DNA of 28,112 bases from an uncultured Bacilli bacterium (lineage in GTDB: Bacteria; Bacillota_I; Bacilli_A; RF39; UBA660). The position numbers and the translations under genes were made by a program. Below the pieces are notes generated by a model. It worked only from the letters and a program-made list of their open reading frames with translations. It was not told the origin of the DNA and made no database searches. Location of the stretch: positions 1 to 28,112 of the forward strand of contig CAKONT010000001.1 of the NCBI GenBank assembly GCA_934097255.1, in the 5' to 3' direction. This document shows, piece by piece, positions 17,830 through 24,902 of this stretch; position 1 is the first letter of the stretch; every line of letters starts with the position of its first letter.

Positions 17830-18624
17830 TTGAGTGAATTTGCAATGAAGGAACTTTTAAGAAGTAGAGATGAGCAAAGAATACTTACAGGTAAAATAAG
17901 TGGTATTGAAGATGAATATTATAAATTGAAAAATGAATATATCCCTTGCGCTATTGTTTGGTATAACAATATAAAAATACTTATTCCTAGTACGCATTTA
18001 GGTATATCTAAGGCAAGTAAATCTACTATTCGAGGTATGCTTGGTGCTGAAATAGACTTTATTGTGATAAAACTAGATGAAACATCTTCTATTGCAATAG
18101 CGAGTAGAATAGATGCTATGAAATTACGATCTGAATTAGAACTAACAAAATTAAAAAATAATGATGTAGCAAGAGTTAGAATAATTGCTGTTGGAATTAA
18201 GCATATTATTTGTGAATTATATGGAAAAGAAGTTATAATTATGGCAAAAAATTTAAAACACACATATATTGTTAATTGTAAAGATGAGTATTCTCCAGGT
18301 GAATATTTAAAAGTTAGAATTAAAAATATTGATATAGAAAACAATATCTTTGAATTAGATGCTAAATGTTTTTTAGAAAATCCATATAAATCTGTAAGAA
18401 AATATATTACTGAAGGTGGAGAATATACAGGACAGGTTATAGCATTTCCTAAAAAGAATAGTGGTATTATAGTGCAGTTAGATAGTACTAAAATCACATG
18501 TTTAGTAAGAATACCTGCTAAATTTAACAATTTTCCACATTATATGCAAAATGTGTTGATAAAAGTTACTGAAATCCAGCAAGATAAGAAGTTAATATAT
18601 GGATACTTAATGAGAATAATATAA
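17830..18624 (+). CDS. S1-like RNA-binding protein
   Basis: 264 residues from a TTG start with TTGGAGGTGA ahead. No membrane segment. Two or three S1/OB-like segments: about 15-80 (LTGKISGIEDEYY, then AIVWYNNIKILIPSTHLGI), about 90-155 (DVARVRIIAVGIKHIICELY) and about 195-262 (YTGQVIAFPKKNSGIIVQLD). Similar S1-type proteins are common in Tn1549/CTn-like elements of Clostridia; their role is unknown, perhaps in translation or RNA binding, which is of interest given the recoding seen in this element. Cotranscribed with the following gene. Confidence 0.6.
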   Translation: MSEFAMKELLRSRDEQRILTGKISGIEDEYYKLKNEYIPCAIVWYNNIKILIPSTHLGISKASKSTIRGMLGAEIDFIVIKLDETSSIAIASRIDAMKLRSELELTKLKNNDVARVRIIAVGIKHIICELYGKEVIIMAKNLKHTYIVNCKDEYSPGEYLKVRIKNIDIENNIFELDAKCFLENPYKSVRKYITEGGEYTGQVIAFPKKNSGIIVQLDSTKITCLVRIPAKFNNFPHYMQNVLIKVTEIQQDKKLIYGYLMRII

Positions 18625-18639
18625 AAGGAGGTCTTTAAA

Positions 18640-19111
18640 ATGGTAGATAAAGCCAAAGTAATTAATTTTCTTCAAGACTTTGGATGTAGTAGATTAAACC
18701 AACTACAAATATTGTTTAATGATAAAAATAATAATTTTAAAAATGTATTAGATAGTAATATGGTAAGTAAAAAAGGAAATATATTCGTACATAATACTAA
18801 AAGAATAAACGATAAAATGCTAATAGCATTAGATATCTTGTGTAAGTACAAGCCTAGATTAGCCAATTACTACCTTGGTTATGATCCTGTTATAATATCT
18901 TTCTTGTCAAAAGACAACTTGCTATATCATTGTAGCAGATGAAGGAAATAAAAGAGGAATCGTAAAATTAGTAAATTCTTATCCCCTATCACTCCCTAAG
19001 GCTGATAGACTTATTTTAGCATTTCCTGATGGGGGAGAGTTAGAAAATATTGACTGTGAAATACCATTTTTATATTCTACATATCCAGGTTTAGAAGTAT
19101 TAAATGAATAA
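18640..19111 (+). CDS. DUF5697-like protein with a frameshift near codon 95
   Basis: The start (MVDKAKVINFLQDFGCSRLN, with AAAAGGAGG) resembles DUF5697-type proteins of Clostridia elements. The frame stops at 18942. A one-base shift between about 18910 and 18925 (for example skipping the C of TTG-C-TAT at 18921) joins ISFLSKDNL to YIIVADEGNKRGIVKLVNSY and runs to a stop at 19111 (156 residues). The missing Gly-CGG context makes this different from the 15 CGG sites, so it may be an ordinary mutation, a sequencing error or a second shift signal. Family assignment is moderate; function unknown. Confidence 0.55.
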
Positions 19112-19198
19112 AAACTATTGATTTTATAGTATTTTAATGGTATATATAAATAAGAATATAAATGGATTCATATTTTATATTTGTTTACTAAATTTTTG

Positions 19199-19226
19199 GC
19201 AGATACTTATGTGTCTGCTTTTTTTA
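19199..19226 (+). terminator. Terminator ending the conjugation-side operon
   Basis: GCAGATAC (19199-19206) pairs with GTGTCTGC (19211-19218, one G-T pair), followed by a run of eight Ts. Confidence 0.8.
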
Positions 19227-19235
19227 TGTTTAAAA

Positions 19236-19272
19236 GAAAAATCATAAATCTTCAGCTACGAAAATTTATGAT
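19236..19272 (-). terminator. Terminator of the minus-strand gene pair
   Basis: ATCATAAAT (19241-19249) and ATTTATGAT (19264-19272) form a 9-bp stem. On the minus strand it is followed by a T-rich tract, ten bases after the stop of the alpha-CTD-like gene. Confidence 0.6.
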
Positions 19273-19281
19273 CCTCATTAT

Positions 19282-19500
19282 TTAATGTTTCATATTCAAA
19301 TCCAATCCTTTAAGTTGTAATTGTATTTCGACTTGAGAGATTTGATTAGGATTTAATCCTATTTTTTTCAAATTGCTTTTATTCTTTTTTACAAGTTCAT
19401 ATAAGCTAGATATTTTATTACTTTTTAACAATTCTTTTATTTCTTCAGATATTTCTAATTTATCTATACTCTGTTTTAAATCTACACAATAATTAGTCAT
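19282..19500 (-). CDS. Stand-alone RNA polymerase alpha-CTD-like protein
   Basis: 72 residues from the ATG at 19500, with AAAGGA upstream; a further ATG at 19518 is possible. The sequence IDKLEISEEIKELLKSNKIS, then YELVKKNKSNLKKIGLN, then QVEIQLQLKGLDL follows the alpha subunit C-terminal domain (helix-hairpin-helix) pattern: SIDDLELSxRxxNCLKxxxIxxxxELVxxSExDLLKIxNLGxxSLxEIxxxLxxxGLxL. It has no N-terminal alpha domains. It may bind DNA or activators and affect promoter use. It overlaps the upstream gene by eight bases (TATGACTAA junction). Similarity is by eye. Confidence 0.6.
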   Translation of the reverse strand: MTNYCVDLKQSIDKLEISEEIKELLKSNKISSLYELVKKNKSNLKKIGLNPNQISQVEIQLQLKGLDLNMKH

Positions 19501-19807
19501 AAATATGTTCCTTTCCATATTTATTTTTATATTCTGTAATATCTTTCATAACTCTTTGTCTAAAATCTTTATTCATAATATATATAATAAATATAATGTT
19601 TAAATTAAAATTATTTGTGAAAAAGTATATAAATTGTTCTTCAATATCATATTTTTCTCGTGTATAATCGTCAATGGCATAAATAAACCATCCTATGTAA
19701 AATTTAAAATCCTTATTGTAAAATGCTTCAGTATTTAAGTTGAATAAGAAATTTCTTTCTTTTTTTATAAAAAAGTCAATAAATTTAGTATTATTTTTTG
19801 TTTTCAT
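19493..19807 (-). CDS. Hypothetical protein preceding the alpha-CTD-like gene
   Basis: 104 residues, rich in aromatic and charged residues (FFIKKERNFLFNLNTEAFYN; YIGWFIYAIDDYTREKYD), without a clear membrane topology. AAAGGTAATG lies before the ATG. Its stop overlaps the next start, so the two are a translational pair. Family not recognised. Confidence 0.5.
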   Translation of the reverse strand: MKTKNNTKFIDFFIKKERNFLFNLNTEAFYNKDFKFYIGWFIYAIDDYTREKYDIEEQFIYFFTNNFNLNIIFIIYIMNKDFRQRVMKDITEYKNKYGKEHIYD

Positions 19808-19952
19808 TTTTTCATTACCTTTCTAGATAATAAAGAATCAATGTATGTATTTTATATTTAATTTTTGCTCTTTAATAGTAGGCTAATTACTATATATATA
19901 TTTAATTTAATTGCGCATTTTTATTGCATTTTTTAGTATAAATAACTATATC

Positions 19953-20417
19953 CTATGATTTTTTATTACTCTTTATAATTTTCTTATATTTTGATATTAA
20001 GTGTTTAAAAAACTTAACATTGAATTCTACTGTCATTTTTTCTCTGCTTTCTACTGATAATTCATTATAATATTTTGCATTTTTCATTGTAATATAGCTC
20101 ATAATTTCTTGTTCTGGAATTTCATTTACCATTAAACAACAATAATCATAAATATTCTGGGCCAATATTTCTAATTCTTCTAGTGAAATATTATAATAAT
20201 AATCTAATAAATCCGACTTTATATTTAATATCATTACCATAGCTTGATCTGCATTTAATAATCTTTCTATTTCTTCTTGACTAACTTTAGGCTTATATAG
20301 TTTTTCTATTTCGTTGTCTATATTACAAGCAATTTTAGTTAAGTCCTCCATATTAGAATTAGGATTATTTACGGCTTCATCTAATTCATTTTTTAATTTT
20401 TCGAGTTGTGAATTCAA
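19953..20417 (-). CDS. Protein with Spo0E-like N-terminus
   Basis: 154 residues with AAAGGAG before the start. The first ~42 residues (LEKLKNELDEAVNN..., TKIACNIDNEIEKLYK) form a helical hairpin like Spo0E family aspartyl-phosphate phosphatases; the usual SQELD is replaced by ACNID, keeping the key aspartate. These phosphatases dephosphorylate Spo0A~P and delay sporulation. About 110 further helical residues of unknown function follow, so it is longer than the usual 50-85 residue family member. It is divergent from the XRE regulator at 20570. The family link is by pattern only. Confidence 0.5.
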   Translation of the reverse strand: MNSQLEKLKNELDEAVNNPNSNMEDLTKIACNIDNEIEKLYKPKVSQEEIERLLNADQAMVMILNIKSDLLDYYYNISLEELEILAQNIYDYCCLMVNEIPEQEIMSYITMKNAKYYNELSVESREKMTVEFNVKFFKHLISKYKKIIKSNKKS

Positions 20418-20484
20418 TTTTTTCTCTCCTTTTATAGTTAATACCTCGATATTATATATTGTTTTTGCTTTAAATTATAGCCAT

Positions 20485-20515
20485 TAACTACATTTTTATT
20501 TTAAAATTGTAGTTA
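20485..20515. promoter_or_regulatory. Inverted repeat between divergent genes, candidate operator
   Basis: TAACTACA (20485-20492) and TGTAGTTA (20508-20515) form a perfect 8-bp inverted repeat with a 15-base AT-rich spacer, in the 152-base region between the Spo0E-like gene and the XRE regulator. Centre-to-centre distance of about two helical turns fits a dimeric repressor site. Binding by the neighbouring XRE protein is inference. Confidence 0.45.
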
Positions 20516-20569
20516 CTAGATATTTCATTTTTCCCTATTTCTGAACTATACTATTATCGGGGTGAAGTA

Positions 20570-20896
20570 ATGAAAAACACAATAGATAATAGTACAGGTA
20601 ATGCAACATTAGGTCAAAACATTAAAGATATAAGAAAAAGCCTTAATCTGACACAAGAAGATTTTGCAGAACAACTTAATCTTAATCCACAATTTATTTC
20701 TCAGGTGGAAACAGGTAAAGTTGGTATTAGTGTAGATAACCTAATAAATATATGCAATACTGCTAAATGCTCTTCTGTAAATCTATTTAAAGGTCTAGTT
20801 AATTCACCTAATGTCATTGATAAATACGAACTTTTAAGTGATAGAGATAAGTCCGTTATTAATCAAATGATTACTTACTTGTTAAATACAAAATAA
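20570..20896 (+). CDS. XRE family transcriptional regulator
   Basis: 108 residues. Helix-turn-helix at about 14-68: LGQNIKDIRKSLNLTQEDFA, then QLNLNPQFISQVETGKVGIS, a standard Cro/C1 pattern with the conserved Q...FISQVE.G. The C-terminal ~40 residues (LLSDRDKSVINQMITYLL) are helical and probably dimerise. GGGGTG precedes the ATG. Divergent from the Spo0E-like gene, with an inverted repeat between them, so it probably controls that region. Confidence 0.85.
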   Translation: MKNTIDNSTGNATLGQNIKDIRKSLNLTQEDFAEQLNLNPQFISQVETGKVGISVDNLINICNTAKCSSVNLFKGLVNSPNVIDKYELLSDRDKSVINQMITYLLNTK

Positions 20897-20900
20897 TTAT

Positions 20901-21278
20901 TTAATCGCTAACACTATATTTTGGTATATTGTTAGTGTTTTTTTTGTCCTGGTAATTTTTATACTTTTCTTCATATTCTAGTCTAGTTTTACATTCTTTT
21001 TTTAATTCTTTTAATTTTCTTATATCTTGATCTAACTCTTCTTTACTTATTTTTCCGTCCTTATATTTTTTACTTGCTAATACAAATTTCGATTTATAAT
21101 ATTTTTGCTTTTCTATTTTTGCTTTTTCTTCAGATTTTGGCTGAATATATATACTTATTTCATTATTATATTGCTTCATAATTTGTTCTATATGCTCAAG
21201 AATTAAATTAACCCTACATGTTGTAGTTGTTGTATTCTTTCCATCAAAATATACAATAACATATTCATTTACATTCAA
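20901..21278 (-). CDS. Hypothetical basic coiled-coil protein
   Basis: 125 residues. N-terminal ~45 residues form a beta-rich segment (YVIVYFDGKNTTTTTCRVNL), followed by a Lys/Glu-rich helical region (about 48-110) likely to be coiled coil, containing a SHOCT-like piece (KYKDGKISKEELDQDIRKL). Convergent with the XRE gene, sharing the terminator hairpin. A CGG here spans GAC|GGA and causes no shift. Family not recognised. Confidence 0.55.
   Translation of the reverse strand: MNVNEYVIVYFDGKNTTTTTCRVNLILEHIEQIMKQYNNEISIYIQPKSEEKAKIEKQKYYKSKFVLASKKYKDGKISKEELDQDIRKLKELKKECKTRLEYEEKYKNYQDKKNTNNIPKYSVSD
20910..20947 (+). terminator. Terminator of the XRE gene, overlapping the convergent gene's 3' end
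   Basis: AACACTA (20910-20916) pairs with TAGTGTT (20933-20939), followed by a run of Ts. The left arm lies within the last codons of the minus-strand gene. Confidence 0.6.
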
Positions 21279-21409
21279 TAATTTTTCCTCCTTTCATACA
21301 TATATTTTAAAAAAGTTGCAAAAATAATATCAACACCGTAAGTCTGTGTTACATTTTATCATAAAATTTGTAATAAAATCAATAAAAATGGGTAAGTGAG
21401 GGATTTTTT

Positions 21410-21652
21410 TTGAAAAAATATGAAAATAAGGCGAATGTAATTGGCAAATTGCTACAAGAACATAGAGAACAAAAAGGATTTTCAAAGGAAGAAGTTTGTA
21501 GAAGAGTACAATTACATGGAGTATATATACATAGAGTTGAATTGTATAGAATGGAAAAAGGGCTAAGCATTGTAAAAGACTTTGAACTAATTGCACTATG
21601 TGATGTCTTAGATATAGATTATAATAAAGAAGTGCGAAAACTAATTGAATAA
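21410..21652 (+). CDS. Small XRE family regulator
   Basis: 80 residues from a TTG start with GTGAGGG eight bases upstream. HTH pattern: VIGKLLQEHREQKGFSKEEV, then RRVQLHGVYIHRVELYRMEK, then a helix LCDVLDIDYN. It resembles the short Cro/C1 regulators found in clostridial elements. It stands alone, followed by its own terminator. Targets unknown; the AT-rich upstream gap (21279-21409) probably holds its promoter, but no convincing -35/-10 pair is assigned. Confidence 0.75.
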   Translation: MKKYENKANVIGKLLQEHREQKGFSKEEVCRRVQLHGVYIHRVELYRMEKGLSIVKDFELIALCDVLDIDYNKEVRKLIE

Positions 21653-21660
21653 AAAAGTTA

Positions 21661-21689
21661 AAAGATAGCACCATGCTATCTTTTTTTGT
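21661..21689 (+). terminator. Terminator of the small XRE gene
   Basis: AAAGATAGCA (21661-21670) and TGCTATCTTT (21674-21683) form a perfect 10-bp stem with loop CCA, followed by Ts. The next 240 bases to the stop of the PASTA gene hold no gene I can support. Confidence 0.85.
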
Positions 21690-21928
21690 ATTATGATTAT
21701 AAAAAGTTGTTCACTTTCTTTTAATATATTTTATTTTTTTCTAATATAATTAACAACAAAAGCAATAATTATGTCTATAGCTTAATATAAAGGAATAAAT
21801 CAAAATATAAAATAATACAATTTTCGAGAAGTACATTGTATAAGCATGACTACACAAAGATTTTATATGTGTTCCGACATATTAAGGCTTGTAGTTATAT
21901 TTTATTTTCGATTTTTCCATATAATCAT

Positions 21929-22672
21929 CTATTTATCTTCCTTTGGTTCATTCCATTTATTTAATTTTTTAACTGAATCTATTGCCAAATCTTCATCACT
22001 TCCATAATTAGCTGAATTAATAATTCCATTTGCTGGATTAATTTTATAATACCATTCTCCATCTTGTTTTGTAACTTCATTTAAAACTACATAATATACA
22101 TAGTATTTTCCAGCTCCAAAACCATTTACCAATTTAGCATAGCAAGATACTAAATATCTTCCATATTCATCTTCTTCTAGTACTTTCGTCGTTCCAAATT
22201 CTGGTTCATAATTTGCCATTTTTTGTATAGCTGTCTGTGCACAACCTATAATTATATCGTTGCTTGGTCTATTTCTTCTTTTTTCTTCTTCCTTCTTCTG
22301 TTTTTCAAATTCTTCTTTAGTTATAGTATTTACACTAATTGTACTTCCTTTTCTTATGCCTTTACTATTGTATTCTGGGCTTTGGCTAATGATTATATCA
22401 TTATCATTAGAAGAACCATTGATTTTTAAATTTAAACCTAAGCTTTTCATTTCTTCTCTAGCCTCTTTTACTGTTTCTTCTTTAAGATGTGGAATTCTTA
22501 CATTTAACAATTCATTACTTACTATACCTATAAAGCCAATTAATATTAACACCACTCCAATTATTAGTTTATTATATTTCATTAGTATTTTATTTTTCTT
22601 AACCTTTTTGCCACAATTTCCACAAAACTTTTCTCCTTCTTCTATCTCTTTTCCGCATTTATTACATTTCAT
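21929..22672 (-). CDS. Zinc-ribbon membrane protein with PASTA-like domain
   Basis: 247 residues. Zinc ribbon CNKCGKEIEEGEKFCGNCGK at about 3-22, a membrane helix (about 30-50), then a PASTA-like segment (about 55-112: VRIPHLKEETVKEAREEMKS, LGLNLKI, IIISQSPEYNSKGIRKGSTI). A C-terminal domain (about 125-247) has several aromatic residues. PASTA modules bind peptidoglycan or act as extracellular sensors. AAAGGAG-like sequence precedes the ATG, 14 bases after the PH/SHOCT gene stop, so the two genes are probably one operon. Confidence 0.65.
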   Translation of the reverse strand: MKCNKCGKEIEEGEKFCGNCGKKVKKNKILMKYNKLIIGVVLILIGFIGIVSNELLNVRIPHLKEETVKEAREEMKSLGLNLKINGSSNDNDIIISQSPEYNSKGIRKGSTISVNTITKEEFEKQKKEEEKRRNRPSNDIIIGCAQTAIQKMANYEPEFGTTKVLEEDEYGRYLVSCYAKLVNGFGAGKYYVYYVVLNEVTKQDGEWYYKINPANGIINSANYGSDEDLAIDSVKKLNKWNEPKEDK

Positions 22673-22686
22673 TATACTTTCTCCCC

Positions 22687-23283
22687 TTATTTCATTTTAT
22701 CTAATAATTCTTGCTTTTTCATACTATATTCAAAATCTGTTAATACTTTTGCATCGTGTAAATCTGAAAGTTTTTTTAATTGCGATGTTATCGTTTCTTC
22801 TGTTATTATTTTATTTTCAATTTTTATTGTTTGTCCTATTGTTTTAATACTTGATATTTGCTTATTTATTAAATTTACAATTTTATTAGCTTTATCTATT
22901 GATAATAAATTAATCCAATTATTATTAACAGTTACAACCGTTCCATTCTGAATAACTGTTTCTATTTTTTCTATTGGTGTTATTATTTCAATACTACTAC
23001 CTTTAATTATAACTCTTGTGTCTGTTACAATAGCAAAATTAGTTCCCATAATGCTCCATGCGCTTCCTACTGCTAAAATTTTCTCATTTGGCATAACTAT
23101 ATTTTCTAAATAATTTGCAATTGTTTTTATATTTTTATTTGCTTCTGGTCTTATTTCTAATTGAGATATGTAAATTTCCATATCTGTTATCAAATTATTC
23201 TTATTACTACATTTTGATTCTTGTTTAAAATGAATATATATAAAATATATACCAACTAATATAAATATTAAAAATATCAACAT
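22687..23283 (-). CDS. Membrane protein with bacterial PH-like domain and SHOCT tail
   Basis: 198 residues: N-terminal membrane helix (1-18), then a PH-like beta domain (about 45-130: NEKILAVGSAWSIMGTNFAI, VTDTRVIIKG, STPIEKIE-type strands), and a C-terminal SHOCT motif (about 165-196: LKKLSDLHDAKVLTDFEYSM, KKQELLDKM). This arrangement is frequent in uncharacterised Bacillota membrane proteins. First gene of the pair with the PASTA protein, with a good promoter upstream. Function unknown. Confidence 0.7.
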   Translation of the reverse strand: MLIFLIFILVGIYFIYIHFKQESKCSNKNNLITDMEIYISQLEIRPEANKNIKTIANYLENIVMPNEKILAVGSAWSIMGTNFAIVTDTRVIIKGSSIEIITPIEKIETVIQNGTVVTVNNNWINLLSIDKANKIVNLINKQISSIKTIGQTIKIENKIITEETITSQLKKLSDLHDAKVLTDFEYSMKKQELLDKMK

Positions 23284-23322
23284 TTTCTTAACCTCTCATT
23301 TATAATACATTTTTTCACTTTT

Positions 23323-23351
23323 ATAATATCATAATAATTATTGCCTGTAAA
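23323..23351 (-). promoter_or_regulatory. SigA-type promoter for the PH/SHOCT-PASTA operon
   Basis: On the minus strand, TTTACA (23346-23351) is followed after exactly 17 bases by TATTAT (23323-23328), 40 bases before the ATG of the PH/SHOCT gene. Confidence 0.6.
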
Positions 23352-23430
23352 GTTTACTTGTCCAAGTTCATTTTATAAAATAATTCTTACAATTTTGTAA
23401 TTTTTTGTACCTTAATTATTATACATCAAT

Positions 23431-24609
23431 TTATTTATGTAATAATTCTATGGCTGATTGTAATTGAGTATCTTCAGATGCTGTATCTTGTAATATAACG
23501 ATTTCGTTCGGTTCTATTCCTGTATCTTGTACTCTTTTTTTATTTGGCGTTAAAAATTCTCCTACATTTATTATTTTTCCACTTCCATCTTCTAAACGTA
23601 CAATACTTTGAATTACAGCTTTACCATATGTTTTTTCGCCAACTACCTTTGCCTTACCTAAATCTTGTAGCGCACCCGTCAAAATTTCCGCTGCACTCGC
23701 TGTTCCTCCATTTGTCAGAATTATTATAGGCAAATTTATAAAAGGAGATTTATCTGACTTTATCGCTTTTTCATTTTTATTTTCATCAACTTCATATGAT
23801 ATAATTGAGCCTTTATCAACAATATAACTAGCTATTTCTATTGATTGGTCTACATACCCTCCTGCATTATTTCTTAAATCTATAATTAGTGATTTTATTC
23901 CTTGTTTATTCAAATCTTCATATGCATTCTTAAATTCTTTTGCTATTGTTTTATTGAATTCAGAGAATCTTATATATCCAATATTTTCTGAGAGTACTTT
24001 TTTTTCTAAAGGGTTAGGGTTTATTTTCTCTCTAGTTATTTCAAAATTTAAAGTTAATGTGTCTCTTAATATTTCCATTGTAAGTGTTGTCCCTTCTGGA
24101 CCTTTTATTTTATTCGAGATATTATCTAGTTCATCTGCGTTATATTCAATTTCATCAACTTTTAAAATTATGTCTCCTGCTTTTATGCCTGCTTTTTCTG
24201 CTGGACTATCTTTTATAACGGATATGATCTCTACTTTATTGTAATTAGTATTTTTTTGCATATATATACCTATTCCTACATAATCATCAGCTAGCACTTT
24301 TTCTAAATCTTCTTTACTTATATTTTCTGTACTTATATTTTCTGTACTTGTATTTTCTGTGTTTGTATTTTCTGTACTTGTATTTTCTGTGCTTGTATTT
24401 GATATATTATAATCTCTTCTTTTGTCTGCCATTTTAGTCATTCCTATATAAATTATTATCAATAGCATTATACTAAAAAATATTATTATTAAGACTTTAG
24501 TAGGAGATATCTTACTAAAGTTATCGAGACTTTCTCCTATTTTATGACCACAATTAGTACAAAATAAGTTTCCTTCTTTAATTTCACATCCACATTTCTT
24601 ACAATTCAT
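23431..24609 (-). CDS. Zinc-ribbon S41 (CtpA-like) serine protease with PDZ domain
   Basis: 392 residues from the ATG at 24609, chosen because AAGGAGAATAAG directly precedes it; 25 more in-frame upstream codons lack such a site. Order: zinc ribbon (about 3-21), membrane helix (about 38-57), a 5-residue NTSTE-type repeat linker (about 71-98), PDZ domain (about 105-190: YVGIGIYMQ, DSPAEKAGIKAGDIILKVD) and S41 peptidase (about 205-385). Catalytic Ser is in NGGTASAAEI and catalytic Lys in GEKTYGKAVIQ. It is a carboxyl-terminal processing protease acting outside the membrane. The GIEPNE motif at the end is typical. Frame intact. Confidence 0.9.
   Translation of the reverse strand: MNCKKCGCEIKEGNLFCTNCGHKIGESLDNFSKISPTKVLIIIFFSIMLLIIIYIGMTKMADKRRDYNISNTSTENTSTENTNTENTSTENISTENISKEDLEKVLADDYVGIGIYMQKNTNYNKVEIISVIKDSPAEKAGIKAGDIILKVDEIEYNADELDNISNKIKGPEGTTLTMEILRDTLTLNFEITREKINPNPLEKKVLSENIGYIRFSEFNKTIAKEFKNAYEDLNKQGIKSLIIDLRNNAGGYVDQSIEIASYIVDKGSIISYEVDENKNEKAIKSDKSPFINLPIIILTNGGTASAAEILTGALQDLGKAKVVGEKTYGKAVIQSIVRLEDGSGKIINVGEFLTPNKKRVQDTGIEPNEIVILQDTASEDTQLQSAIELLHK
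24316..24400. repeat. 15-bp tandem repeat inside the S41 protease gene
   Basis: Five and two-thirds units of consensus ACTTGTATTTTCTGT, starting at 24316, 24331, 24346, 24361, 24376 and 24391. It encodes the NTSTE/NISTE pentapeptide linker between membrane helix and PDZ domain. Units differ by one or two bases, so repeat number can change in frame by slippage or recombination. Confidence 0.9.
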
Positions 24610-24902
24610 CTTATTCTCCTTTATTTCTCGTGTTTTTTCACTATCTACATTTTTTTGTATGAATAAAAAATGTACTGTTACCACAAAATTCTCTGTATTT
24701 ATATAGTAATCCAGTTTTTCATTAACTTTTCTCCTAACTTATTTTAATTTTTTGAGATAATATAACAAAACTTTACATAAATATCTAGCTTTATAAATCA
24801 TGTATTAGTCTTGAATTTTTATATATCCTTTTTCAGATAATTTCTTCTTTTTCATCTTTTCTGGTAGTTTTATTTTTAGCATTCCATTTTTATTTTGCTT
24901 TT

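Noticed and set aside
17919..18530. 203-residue minus-strand frame inside the S1-like gene
   Set aside because: Antisense shadow of a well-supported gene with its own ribosome site and neighbouring operon.
22260..22847. 195-residue plus-strand frame across the PASTA and PH/SHOCT genes
   Set aside because: Leu/Phe/Ser-rich antisense reading of Lys/Glu-rich genes; overlaps two real genes and lacks a ribosome site.
24820..24902. Short minus-strand frame downstream of the FGE-like gene (about 25 residues from MLKIKLPEK)
   Set aside because: Too short, Lys-rich, no ribosome site; the 24610-24902 gap otherwise holds only AT-rich sequence and probably the S41 gene's promoter.
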